Shown here in pieces: positions 1 through 6,958 of a stretch of DNA of 15,343 nucleotides; the stretch's first letter is position 1, and each line of letters opens with the position of its first letter. The stretch is from JADJQU01 sp035490315. GTDB lineage: Bacteria; Planctomycetota; UBA1135; GCA-002686595. Below the pieces are notes generated by a model. It did not search any database and was not told where the DNA came from. It saw only the letters and a list, made by a program, of their open reading frames with translations. Location: positions 1-15,343 of the forward strand of contig DATHET010000038.1 in assembly GCA_035490315.1 (NCBI GenBank), written 5' to 3'. The position numbers were made by a program, and so were the translations under genes.

Positions 1-92
1 TGCTGCGCGCCCATGGTCAGGGCCTGTGCAAGAGCTCGCGTCCCGACTGCGATGCCTGCCCGCTCGAGTCGAGCTGCGAGTTCGTGCGCTAG
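1..92 (+). CDS. nth: Endonuclease III, C-terminal end (partial)
   Basis: The window opens inside a + strand reading frame whose first full codon is at base 3 and which stops at TAG 90-92. The 29 visible residues end in HGQGLCKSSRPDCDAC followed by PLESSCEFVR. The four cysteines have the spacing C-x6-C-x2-C-x5-C, which is the 4Fe-4S cluster loop of the endonuclease III/MutY base-excision repair family. In that family the loop closes the helix-hairpin-helix glycosylase domain and helps the enzyme bind DNA. The protein ends four residues after the last cysteine, as endonuclease III does. MutY would continue into a long C-terminal domain, so Nth (removal of oxidised pyrimidines, AP-lyase activity) is preferred. 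The gene is too short here to judge anything else. It converges on the desaturase gene across a large palindrome. Confidence 0.85.
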   Translation, partial: LRAHGQGLCKSSRPDCDACPLESSCEFVR

Positions 93-96
93 TGTT

Positions 97-197
97 GTCG
101 GTACGGAACCAGGCTCGGATCCGACACCTCCCCGATACCGCGCTCGGGGCGCGCGGAATCGAGGGGGTGTCGGATCCGAGCTTGGCTCCGTACCGAC
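97..197. repeat. 101-nt near-perfect palindrome between convergent genes (bidirectional terminator or REP-like element)
   Basis: Bases 97-143 pair with 151-197 around an exact centre at 147. By hand count 42 of 47 positions are Watson-Crick. The exceptions are 108/186 (A-C), 112/182 (G-T), 129/165 (T-G), 132/162 (C-A) and 137/157 (A-A). The outer arms read GTCGGTACGGA on the left and TCCGTACCGAC on the right. Each arm carries an internal 10-nt palindrome, TCGGATCCGA. The innermost stem is CCGCGC/GCGCGG with a 7-nt loop, TCGGGGC. The element starts 4 nt after the nth stop codon and ends 12 nt before the desaturase stop codon. It therefore fills the convergent gap and would form a very stable hairpin in either transcript. 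There is no T-run on either side. A transcription barrier is the simplest function; a mobile palindromic repeat is the alternative. Confidence 0.8.
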
Positions 198-209
198 GGA
201 CGTCCCAGC

Positions 210-1280
210 TCAACTGAGCTGGCCCGAAGGCGGATTGCCGCTGCGGCGCTGCTTGCGGATGCGGCGCATTTCCCGGTAGCCGACCAGCTTATTGGTCGAC
301 TCGTTCCACAGGCGCAGCGTCAGCGACTTCAAGCCGGACATCAGCGTCAGCGGCTTGACGTCGCGGAACAGCGGATCGGAGCGGTGACAGGCTTCGAGGT
401 TGTAGTTGGGGATGCGCGGGCTGAGGTGGTGGATGTGGTGGAAGCCTATGTTGCCCGAGAACCACTGCAGGACGCGCGGCAGCTTGTAGAAGGAGCTGCC
501 TTGGAGCGCCGCGGCGGTGTAATCCCAGTTCTCGCCGCGCTCCCAGTAGACGTCTTCGAACTGGTGCTGCACGTAGAAGAGCCACACCCCGGCCGTGCCC
601 GCGACCGCCATCGCCGTGATCTGCAGGATCAGGTAGGGGATCAGGCCGAAGATCCAGCTCATCGCGACCACCATCACGAGGATCGCGAGGTCCATCCACC
701 ACACGGAGCGGCGCTCGCGCTCGTCGACGTTCGCGGAAGGAAAGCGCTGGAGGACGAGGAACAGGAACAGCGGCGCGACGACGAACAGGACGACGGGGTT
801 GCGCGCGAGGCGATAGGAGAATCGCTTCCAGCGCGAGGCCTGCAGGTATTCCTCGACGGTCATGGTCCACACGTCGCCGACGCCGCGGCGATCGAGATCG
901 CCGGCGCTGCGGTGGTGCAGTGCGTGCTGTCCGCGCCAATGGAAATAGGGCGTGAAGACCAGCAGGCCGGAGATGAAGCCCAGCACGGCGTTCGCTCGCT
1001 TCGAGCGGAAGTATGAGCCGTGGCCGCAGTCGTGGAAAATGATGAACACACGCGCCAGCAGTCCGCCGGCGAGCAGGGCCAGGAGCACCGAGATCCACCA
1101 CCAGCGATCCCAGGTCAGGTACATCCCGACCCATAGGGCGACGTACGAGCCGTGGGTGTTGACGATCTGCCAGGCGGCGCGCCAGCGGTTCGGCTCCTGG
1201 TAGCAGGCGACGATGTCCTTCCACTTCGCGGCTTGCGCGCGCGCATCAGGTTTCGTCGAGGCGGGCGATTCGTCGATCAT
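210..1280 (-). CDS. Membrane fatty acid desaturase (DesA/Des type)
   Basis: This is a 356-residue integral membrane di-iron desaturase, which uses O2 to introduce double bonds into acyl chains of membrane lipids. All three histidine boxes are present: HDCGH at residues 83-87, HALHH at 119-123 and HHIHH at 281-285. The last box sits in the context FHHIHHLSPRIPNYNL, typical of acyl-lipid delta-12/omega-type bacterial desaturases. Hydrophobic stretches lie near residues 45-80, 97-112, 161-178 and 197-237. The start is set at 1280, not at the in-frame ATG at 1328. A perfect AGGAGG Shine-Dalgarno lies 6 nt upstream of 1280, and the protein then begins MIDESPASTK. The gene stands alone and converges on nth. 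An electron donor (ferredoxin, or cytochrome b5-like) is not encoded nearby. The regiospecificity cannot be read from the sequence. Confidence 0.93.
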   Translation of the reverse strand: MIDESPASTKPDARAQAAKWKDIVACYQEPNRWRAAWQIVNTHGSYVALWVGMYLTWDRWWWISVLLALLAGGLLARVFIIFHDCGHGSYFRSKRANAVLGFISGLLVFTPYFHWRGQHALHHRSAGDLDRRGVGDVWTMTVEEYLQASRWKRFSYRLARNPVVLFVVAPLFLFLVLQRFPSANVDERERRSVWWMDLAILVMVVAMSWIFGLIPYLILQITAMAVAGTAGVWLFYVQHQFEDVYWERGENWDYTAAALQGSSFYKLPRVLQWFSGNIGFHHIHHLSPRIPNYNLEACHRSDPLFRDVKPLTLMSGLKSLTLRLWNESTNKLVGYREMRRIRKQRRSGNPPSGQLS

Positions 1281-1286
1281 CGGAAG

Positions 1287-1292
1287 CCTCCT
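1287..1292 (-). promoter_or_regulatory. Shine-Dalgarno AGGAGG of the desaturase
   Basis: On the minus strand AGGAGG is followed by CTTCCG and then ATG at 1280-1278. The anti-SD match is perfect and the spacing is 6 nt. This decides the start codon over the upstream in-frame ATG at 1328. It is the best ribosome binding site in the window. Confidence 0.85.
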
Positions 1293-1402
1293 GCGCATTT
1301 CGCCGGGGAGGGCGGTGCGTGGAACCACAGAGAAGAAGGAGGACTTTCTAGGGCCGGCCGCTCGGCTTCTCCATCCGTCGATGTGCGCAGTTGTCCGCGC
1401 TC

Positions 1403-1426
1403 GCGCTACCCAGACTCGGGTAGCGC
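1403..1426 (-). terminator. Hairpin downstream of the secreted-protein gene, possible U-less terminator
   Basis: A perfect 9-bp stem GCGCTACCC (1403-1411) / GGGTAGCGC (1418-1426) has a 6-nt loop. It lies 31 nt beyond the stop codon of the minus-strand gene ending at 1458 and upstream of the desaturase. No T-tract follows on the minus strand, so intrinsic termination is uncertain. It could also be an mRNA 3'-end stabiliser. The rest of the 1281-1457 gap shows nothing recognisable apart from the desaturase RBS. Confidence 0.45.
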
Positions 1427-1457
1427 ACGCTGGTCATGACGCGCTGCGCTGGAACCG

Positions 1458-2489
1458 TCAGGGACAGATCGTGAATTCGAGCCCGTTCGACAAGCTCGCA
1501 TTCTGCGGCGCGGGGAAACCGTTGTCGCGACCCCACGATTGCGCGTCGACCACGGTCCCAGGGACCAGCAGGAATGCCGCGGGAATCCCGCCGTGCGCTC
1601 CGGTCGCGAAGGCATTCATGTCGAGCGAGTAGACGCCCGAGCAATCGTTCGGCGGAGGATTTCCGCCGGAGCTGAGACCGATCGAGCGGCGGATCGGCGT
1701 GTTGACGCAGCGCAGACCGCCCGAGAAGGGCACGGCGGCCCGGCCACCGTCCGTGTAGATGTACAGACCGGGCTTGTTGTTGAGCACGTTGCTCGCGAGC
1801 AGCACGAAGCCCGAGCCCGCCGACGCGCTCGGCGTGCCCGCCCCGCCGAGCGAGGGCAGGCAACCCAGCGAATTGATCTTCGCCGTGCAGTAATTCACCA
1901 GCGACATGCAGCTGGGACAGGCGTAGCGCGTGTCGAGCTTGACCGCGTCGAGCGAAGTCGACGGATTCGCCGCGGGGATGTCGATCCGATAGCTCGTGAT
2001 CAGGTCCGTGCTCGCCGACAGATCCCAGGTGAGCTTCCGCTCCTCGTGGCCCATCTGGAAAATCATGTGCGAGGAAGTGGTCGGCACGATCGAGTGCGCC
2101 GTCCCGCTCGCGTCGAAGTACGTCAAGCTCACCTGCTGCCAGGGCATCTGATTCAAGTTGATCGAGACCTGCAGCACGATCTCCTGCAGATCGGCCGGCA
2201 CGGAATCAGTGATCCGGTACTGCGGCGGCTGCGTCAGGTGATCGATGTTGCCGCCGGTCGTGATCACGCCGCCGGGGACCAGCTGGAACACGGCCGGGAC
2301 GTTGCTCGTCGACAGGGGATCGTCCGGCGCGTTGCCCAGAGTGTCGGGGTGGGTGAAAGTCTCCCAGGCGCTGTACGCGGTGCAGGGCTGACCGTGGAAC
2401 GGCGCGAGGAAGGACACCGTGAAGGGCGGGGGTACCGCGCTGGCGCACAGGAGCGCGCAGGCGAATTTCGGGATCAATGCGATCGACAT
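1458..2489 (-). CDS. Secreted two-domain protein with Planctomycetes-type Cys-containing C-terminal domain
   Basis: This is a 343-residue exported protein of unknown function. The chosen start at 2489 gives MSIALIPKFACALLCASAV, a short Sec-type signal peptide. The in-frame ATG at 2561 would bury that signal behind 24 residues, and only a weak GGAAG lies upstream of 2489. Residues about 40-190 look like a beta-sandwich, with a hydrophobic core rich in alternating strands (QEIVLQVSINL, QVSLTYFDASG, TSYRIDIP). Residues about 198-343 form a second module beginning YCTAKINSLGC. It continues with GTPSASAGSGF, VLNNKPGLYIY, a GNPPPNDCSGVYSLDMNAFA segment and a final LSNGLEFTICP. I recognise this module as a recurrent C-terminal domain of secreted planctomycetal proteins, but its role is not established to my knowledge. 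The gene diverges from the FG-GAP protein gene, which is also exported. Confidence 0.8.
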   Translation of the reverse strand: MSIALIPKFACALLCASAVPPPFTVSFLAPFHGQPCTAYSAWETFTHPDTLGNAPDDPLSTSNVPAVFQLVPGGVITTGGNIDHLTQPPQYRITDSVPADLQEIVLQVSINLNQMPWQQVSLTYFDASGTAHSIVPTTSSHMIFQMGHEERKLTWDLSASTDLITSYRIDIPAANPSTSLDAVKLDTRYACPSCMSLVNYCTAKINSLGCLPSLGGAGTPSASAGSGFVLLASNVLNNKPGLYIYTDGGRAAVPFSGGLRCVNTPIRRSIGLSSGGNPPPNDCSGVYSLDMNAFATGAHGGIPAAFLLVPGTVVDAQSWGRDNGFPAPQNASLSNGLEFTICP

Positions 2490-2551
2490 GGTGGTGACTT
2501 CCGTGGAGCGGGATCGCGATAACGAGCTCGTGATGATGACGAGCGCGTTCG

Positions 2552-2560
2552 AGAATACCA
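2552..2560 (-). promoter_or_regulatory. Candidate extended -10 promoter for the minus-strand secreted protein
   Basis: On the minus strand the sequence reads TGGTATTCT, which fits an extended -10 (TGn followed by TATTCT). It lies about 60 nt upstream of the ATG at 2489, in the divergent intergenic region. No clear -35 is visible, which is acceptable for an extended -10. I found no convincing promoter for the rightward gene in the remainder of 2490-2774. Confidence 0.35.
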
Positions 2561-2774
2561 CGCAGCGTTGCAGGCGCTGATGACGCGTCCCTCATTCCAG
2601 GATCGCTGACGACATCGAGCGTCGTGCTCGGCGGAGCGAGCGTCAAGCAGCCGAAAATCCAGAGAGAAATCGGCAAAGCAGTCAGAACCAACGCGGTGTC
2701 TGGAGACACGAATGCGGCACGACGTTCACGAGGCCGTCGTCCCCATCTCCAAACACTCCAAAGGAATCTTCGCC

Positions 2775-4445
2775 ATGGTCTCTCGACTCATTTCCGTGTC
2801 CTTCATCAGCGCTCTCGCGCTCGCGTTCTGCCCGATCGCGCATTCCCAAACATGCAATGAATTGCAGCAGCTCGTTCACGCTTCCAGCGGCAGCCCCAGT
2901 CCCGAACACTTCGGCAGCGCGGTGGACATGGACGGCGATTACGCCGTCGTCGGCGCGTACCAGGGCGGATCCGGTGCGCTGGGCCAAGCCTACGTCTATG
3001 TGAGGAGCGGCACGACCTGGAGCCTCCAGGCCACCCTGTCGGGCACCGGCCTCAACCCGGCGCTCTTCGGCGAATCCGTGGCGATCTCCGGCGACACGAT
3101 CGTGGTCGGCGCGCCCATCGGCGGCGGCTCGTTCCAGATCGGCACTGCCTATGTATTCGTGCGCAGCGGCACGACCTGGACTCAACAAGCCGTGCTCAGC
3201 GCGGGAGGATTCTCTCAACCCTTCGGTCTGTTCGGGTCTGACGTCGACATCGACGGCAACCGCATCATGGTCGGGGCTCCGAACCATACCGCCGCGACGG
3301 CGTCGGGCGCAGGCATGTGCTTCGCCTTCACGCGCACCGGCACGACCTGGTCCGCGCCGGTGCAGATCATCTCCTCGAGTTTCCAAGCCGGAGCAAGTTT
3401 CGGCGGCACGGTTTCACTCCAAGGCACGAAGGCCATGATCGGCGCGCCCAATCAGAACAGCAACGCGGGTTCGGTCTTCGACTTCAGCCTCGTCGGCTCG
3501 ACCTGGACGCAGATGCAACAGCTGAATCCGACCAGCGGCGCTGGCTCGATGTTCGGCATCTCCGTGGATCTGTCTGGCACGGACGCCGCGATCGGAGCCT
3601 GGCTGGACGACACGGCGGCGACCAACGCCGGCGCCGCCTACGTGTTCACGCTCTCGGGCGGCACGTGGTCGCAACAAGCCAAGCTGACCCGCAATTCGGC
3701 GGCGGCCGATGACCAGTTCGGGACTTCAGTCGCCTTGAGCAGCGACGGGGTCCTGGTTGGGATGAATCCCTACACGGGCGTCAATCCGACTCCCGGCGGC
3801 GTGTTCCAGTTCCTGCGCAACTCCGGCACCTGGTTCGAGGGTCACACCCTGGTCCCGGTGACGAACCAGGGCGCGGCCTCCTTCGGTGTCGTGGCTCGCT
3901 CGGGCTCGAACATCATCGTCGGTGCGCCGAACTACGACAGCTCGCCGTTCACGGATCTGGGGACCGCCTACATCTTCGCACTGGCGGGCACTCCCTTCGC
4001 GTACTGCACGACCGGCGCTCCTTGCGGCAACAACTACGTCGCCGGCGGTTGCATCAACAACCTGACGACGAACGTGGGCGCTCGGCTCCTGGGCTGCGGC
4101 ACCGCGAGCATCTCCTCGAACGACTTCGGCCTGAACGGCGTGCAGTTCCCCTCGGGCGGCTCGTACATCCCGTTCCTCTCGCCGAACGTCCTGAGCCCGC
4201 TCCTCCAGAGCGGGAACGGTCTGCTCGCGCTCAACAGCCCGATCACGCGGCTCGGCGCGGCCATGGCGGTCGGAACCACGGTTCCGTTGCCGAACATCTT
4301 GTCGGACAGCCTGGCCGTGGCTTCGGGCCAGATCGTCAGCGGCAACACGATCCGCTTCCAGATCTGGTACCGCAATCCGGCGGTCGGCTGCGACCCGGCG
4401 AACACTAACTTCTCGAACGGCTACGAAGTGACCCTGGTGCCCTGA
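2775..4445 (+). CDS. Secreted FG-GAP repeat beta-propeller protein with Cys-containing C-terminal domain
   Basis: This is a 556-residue exported protein. The ATG at 2775 is chosen over the in-frame ATG at 2712 for two reasons. AAAGGAA lies 8 nt upstream, and translation then begins directly with a signal peptide, MVSRLISVSFISALALAF, with likely cleavage after AHS. Seven FG-GAP-like repeats follow, with cores such as HFGSAVDMDGDYAVVGA, LFGESVAISGDTIVVGAP and LFGSDVDIDGNRIMVGAP. A recurring SGTTW-type strand occurs between them (for example VRSGTTWSLQ, VRSGTTWTQQ, LSGGTWSQQ). Seven units fit a closed seven-bladed integrin-alpha-like propeller. From residue 410 a 147-residue module begins YCTTGAPCGN and has Cys at 411, 417, 426, 441 and 539. 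It differs from the C-terminal module of the neighbouring gene. FG-GAP proteins commonly act in extracellular binding or adhesion; the ligand here is unknown. A strong terminator follows the stop codon. Confidence 0.88.
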   Translation: MVSRLISVSFISALALAFCPIAHSQTCNELQQLVHASSGSPSPEHFGSAVDMDGDYAVVGAYQGGSGALGQAYVYVRSGTTWSLQATLSGTGLNPALFGESVAISGDTIVVGAPIGGGSFQIGTAYVFVRSGTTWTQQAVLSAGGFSQPFGLFGSDVDIDGNRIMVGAPNHTAATASGAGMCFAFTRTGTTWSAPVQIISSSFQAGASFGGTVSLQGTKAMIGAPNQNSNAGSVFDFSLVGSTWTQMQQLNPTSGAGSMFGISVDLSGTDAAIGAWLDDTAATNAGAAYVFTLSGGTWSQQAKLTRNSAAADDQFGTSVALSSDGVLVGMNPYTGVNPTPGGVFQFLRNSGTWFEGHTLVPVTNQGAASFGVVARSGSNIIVGAPNYDSSPFTDLGTAYIFALAGTPFAYCTTGAPCGNNYVAGGCINNLTTNVGARLLGCGTASISSNDFGLNGVQFPSGGSYIPFLSPNVLSPLLQSGNGLLALNSPITRLGAAMAVGTTVPLPNILSDSLAVASGQIVSGNTIRFQIWYRNPAVGCDPANTNFSNGYEVTLVP

Positions 4446-4462
4446 GCGCTCGAGTCTGATTG

Positions 4463-4500
4463 CAGCGGCGAGCGGCCTTTGCGCCGCTCGCCGCTGTTTT
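4463..4500 (+). terminator. Rho-independent terminator after the FG-GAP gene
   Basis: A perfect 14-bp stem CAGCGGCGAGCGGC (4463-4476) / GCCGCTCGCCGCTG (4483-4496) with a 6-nt loop CTTTGC is followed at once by TTTT. It lies 17 nt after the stop codon. This is the only canonical stem-plus-U-tract terminator in the window. Confidence 0.9.
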
Positions 4501-4801
4501 CATTGCTCGGGTCGTCGGCGCCTTCCGCGCCGCAAGCGCGCGACGGAGCTCGAATCTCCACTCCACGTGAGCGTTCGGGTCCGGGAACCCCTGGCGTGCA
4601 GACTCGTCATTTCCCCGGGTCCGGGGCCCGTCGGGATGGGGAGTCGAACGCCCGACGCGTCTGATTCGGCTGGAAAACGAGGCTCGGCGACGCTCTGGCG
4701 CGGCGAGGCTCGCGGGCTAGACTATACGGCTCGCCATCTGGCAACGAACTGCGCAACTACGCCCGTCCCAGCCGTCAGAACCGTTTCTCGCCCTCACCCC
4801 C
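4501..4801. other. Intergenic region upstream of pckA
   Basis: These 301 bases hold no supportable gene. There are several small GC-rich inverted repeats. One is CGTCGGG (4629-4635) / CCCGACG (4651-4657) around a 15-nt loop. A TAGACT hexamer at 4718-4723, in the context GGGCTAGACTATAC, is the best -10 candidate for pckA. A CTGGCG 17 nt upstream is only a poor -35. The implied 5' UTR would be about 70 nt. No Shine-Dalgarno is visible directly before the pckA ATG. Confidence 0.35.
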
Positions 4802-6487
4802 ATGAGCACTTCCTCGACGCAGCCCGCCGCGCCCTTTGCAGCCGACCTCCAGCGCCTCCTCGGGCTCTCGACTACGTCCGTCAACTACAAGTACAACCTG
4901 TCCAAGGAAGAGCTCTTCGACGAGGCGATCAAGAGCGATCGCGGCCGCGTCACCAAGGGCGGGCCGTCGGATGCGCAGAAGGCCTTCGCGACGAAGCTCG
5001 GGGTCAAGGGGCCGCTGGTCTACTACACCGATCCCGATTGCACCGGCCGGCGCGTCAAGGACACCTACGCGGTGGGCTGGCCCGAGGTCGAGAACGTCAT
5101 CTGGTGGAAGGACGACCTCAACAAGTACGACCCGGTGAAGTACGAGGCCCTGCTCAAGCGCGTCGTCGCCTTCCTCAACGAGAAGAAAGCCACGCTGTAC
5201 GTCAAGGACGTCTTCGTCGGCGCCGACCCGAGCTTCTCGATTCCCTACCGCTTCGTCGGCGAGTACGCGACCCACGCGATGTTCGCGCACAACATGTTCC
5301 CCAAGAACCTGAAGGGAGTGAAGGACGTCGAGGGCCGGCGCTGGACCATGCTCAACGTGCCTTCGTTCGTCTGCGAGCCGGCGCGCGACGGCTCGCGCTC
5401 GGAAGCCGTGGTCGTGATCGACGCGCGCAATAGAATCTGCCTCGTCGCGGGCCGCGCGGATTACTGCGGCGTGGTGAAAAAGACGATTTTCACCGTCGGA
5501 AACCTGCTGATGCCGATGGACGGCCTGCTCTCGATGCACTGCTCGGCCAACGTCGGCCCCAAGGGTGACGGAGCGATCCTGTTCGGTCTCTCGGGCACCG
5601 GCAAGACCACGCTTTCCGCCGATCCCGACCGCCGTCTGATCGGCGATGACGAGACGATCTGGAGCGACAACGGTCTGTGCAATCTCGAGGACGGCTGCTA
5701 CGCGAAGCTGATCGACTTGAACAAGCAGGCCGAGCCGGTGATCGCCGCCGCCCTCTCGAAGCCGGGCACGATCATCGAGAACGTCCCGCCGCTCAAGGGC
5801 AAGAAGATGTCCGAGTGCCATCCCGACGAGCTCGATCTGACCGACAAGTCGATCACGGAGAACACGCGCTTCTCGTATCCGCTCGACGCGAACCCGAACG
5901 TGATGCCGGGAGCGCGCGGTCCGCACCCCGAGACCATCGTGCTGCTCACGGCCGACGCTTTCGGCGTGCTGCCGCCGGTGTCGATCCTCGATCCGAAGCA
6001 GGTCATGTACCACTTCGTCTCGGGCTTCACTTCGAAGCTGGCGGGCACGGAAGTCGGCGTCACCGAGCCGAAAGCCGCGTTTTCCGCCTGTTTCGGCGCG
6101 CCGTTCATGGCGCACAAGCCGAGCGTCTACGCCAATCTGCTGAAGAAGAAGATGGAGCAGAACCATGCGCGCTGCATCCTGCTCAACACGGGCTGGAGCG
6201 GCGGCGCCTACGGCAATGGCAAGCGCATCTCGATCGGCCACACGCGTGCCCTGCTCGGCGCGGCGCTGCGCGGCGACCTCGACAACGTGGCGACGGAGCA
6301 GCACCCGGTGCTCAACCTGAAGATGCCGAAGACCTGCCCGGGCGTGCCGGCGGAGATCCTCAATCCGCGCAACACCTGGAGCGACAAGGCGGCCTACGAC
6401 GTCGCGGCGAACAAGCTGCGCGACCTGTTCCGCAAGAACTACGCGGACAAGGGTTTTGCGGCGCTCAACATCGAAGCGGTCTTGTAA
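4802..6487 (+). CDS. pckA: ATP-dependent phosphoenolpyruvate carboxykinase
   Basis: This 561-residue cytosolic enzyme interconverts oxaloacetate plus ATP with PEP, CO2 and ADP, the entry step of gluconeogenesis. Family signatures are in order. Lysines K226/K227 lie in YCGVVKKTIFTVGNLLMPMDG and H246 in MHCSANVG; both regions supply metal ligands. The kinase-1a P-loop is FGLSGTGKTTLS at 261-272, and the kinase-2 acidic motif is GDDETIW at 281-287. These mark the ATP class, not the GTP class. The length is slightly above the usual 520-540. The excess seems to be an N-terminal extension rich in Ser, Thr and Ala (MSTSSTQPAAPFAADLQRLL). The start lacks an obvious RBS, so a nearby alternative start cannot be excluded, though in-frame similarity supports most of the N-terminus. 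A TPR gene follows after 6 nt, implying co-transcription. Confidence 0.96.
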   Translation: MSTSSTQPAAPFAADLQRLLGLSTTSVNYKYNLSKEELFDEAIKSDRGRVTKGGPSDAQKAFATKLGVKGPLVYYTDPDCTGRRVKDTYAVGWPEVENVIWWKDDLNKYDPVKYEALLKRVVAFLNEKKATLYVKDVFVGADPSFSIPYRFVGEYATHAMFAHNMFPKNLKGVKDVEGRRWTMLNVPSFVCEPARDGSRSEAVVVIDARNRICLVAGRADYCGVVKKTIFTVGNLLMPMDGLLSMHCSANVGPKGDGAILFGLSGTGKTTLSADPDRRLIGDDETIWSDNGLCNLEDGCYAKLIDLNKQAEPVIAAALSKPGTIIENVPPLKGKKMSECHPDELDLTDKSITENTRFSYPLDANPNVMPGARGPHPETIVLLTADAFGVLPPVSILDPKQVMYHFVSGFTSKLAGTEVGVTEPKAAFSACFGAPFMAHKPSVYANLLKKKMEQNHARCILLNTGWSGGAYGNGKRISIGHTRALLGAALRGDLDNVATEQHPVLNLKMPKTCPGVPAEILNPRNTWSDKAAYDVAANKLRDLFRKNYADKGFAALNIEAVL

Positions 6488-6493
6488 GCGCGC

Positions 6494-6877
6494 ATGGCCG
6501 ATCCGAAAGTTCAACACCACATGGCCGGGCTGAAGCTCTTCGGCCAGGGCAAGTTCGAAGAGGCGATCGCCGAGTACGAGCGGGCCCTCGCCTTGTCTCC
6601 CGATTGGCCCGAGGTGATGAACGCGGTGGCGATCTCGCAGTCGAAGCTCGGCCGCCACGACGAGGCGATCGCGACCATCAAGCGCGTGATCGAGCTGACG
6701 CCGGAGGATCCCTTCGCCTACACCAGCCTGTCGATCTTCCTGCAGCGCCAGGGCAAGATCCCCGAGGCGGAAGCGGCCGGCGCCAAGGCGCGGATGCTCA
6801 ACTGGAAGCACGAGCTCAAGACGAATCCCAACGCACCGCCGCCGGACAATGACGGGAAGATGCGCGTGATCCAGTAG
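6494..6877 (+). CDS. Small TPR-repeat protein, co-transcribed with pckA
   Basis: This 127-residue protein is built almost entirely of three tetratricopeptide repeats, roughly residues 3-36, 37-70 and 71-104. The TPR pattern of small, large and aromatic positions is clear in segments such as GKFEEAIAEYERALALSPD, GRHDEAIATIKRVIELTPED and GKIPEAEAAGAKARML. A Pro/Asp-rich polar tail closes the protein. No signal peptide or membrane segment is visible, so it should be a cytosolic protein-protein interaction module. The start lies 6 nt after the pckA stop with no convincing Shine-Dalgarno, which suggests translational coupling. A partner is unknown; the location makes PEP carboxykinase an obvious candidate, but that is inference. 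Confidence 0.85.
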   Translation: MADPKVQHHMAGLKLFGQGKFEEAIAEYERALALSPDWPEVMNAVAISQSKLGRHDEAIATIKRVIELTPEDPFAYTSLSIFLQRQGKIPEAEAAGAKARMLNWKHELKTNPNAPPPDNDGKMRVIQ

Positions 6878-6878
6878 C

Positions 6879-6894
6879 GGACGGCTCGCCGTCC
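6879..6894 (+). terminator. Short GC hairpin after the TPR gene, possible terminator
   Basis: GGACGG (6879-6884) and CCGTCC (6889-6894) form a 6-bp stem with a CTCG tetraloop, starting 1 nt after the TPR stop codon. No U-tract follows, so it may be a weak or Rho-assisted terminator, or a 3'-end stabiliser between the pckA and pnt transcription units. Confidence 0.4.
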
Positions 6895-6927
6895 CCCTGA
6901 CCCTGTACGCGGGAGCGCACCGGTTGC

Positions 6928-6933
6928 TACGCT
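6928..6933 (+). promoter_or_regulatory. Candidate -10 element for the pnt operon
   Basis: TACGCT, in the context GGTTGCTACGCTGCG, has the TAnnnT form and lies 25 nt upstream of the pntAA ATG. A GAAGG Shine-Dalgarno-like sequence follows at 6944-6948, 10 nt before the ATG. No convincing -35 is visible. The GCTAnnnT context resembles the hexamers upstream of pckA and of the universal stress protein gene. Confidence 0.35.
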
Positions 6934-6958
6934 GCGCGGAATAGAAGGCGAGCCAGCG

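Noticed and set aside
384..1016. 210-codon + strand frame opposite the desaturase
   Set aside because: It is a shadow of a gene with all three histidine boxes and a perfect RBS; the product is Glu/Asp/Arg-rich with no recognisable motif.
2712..2774. Upstream ATG at 2712 as the start of the FG-GAP protein
   Set aside because: It would place 21 polar residues before the signal peptide. The ATG at 2775 has AAAGGAA at good spacing and leads directly into the signal sequence.
4611..4660. Minus-strand tRNA-like fragment: GTTCGACTC T-loop-like sequence inside a CGTCGGG/CCCGACG 7-bp pairing
   Set aside because: The T-stem does not pair over five bases. There is no D-arm, anticodon arm or CCA, and the 15-nt loop is too short for a tRNA. 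I treat it as chance in GC-rich DNA.
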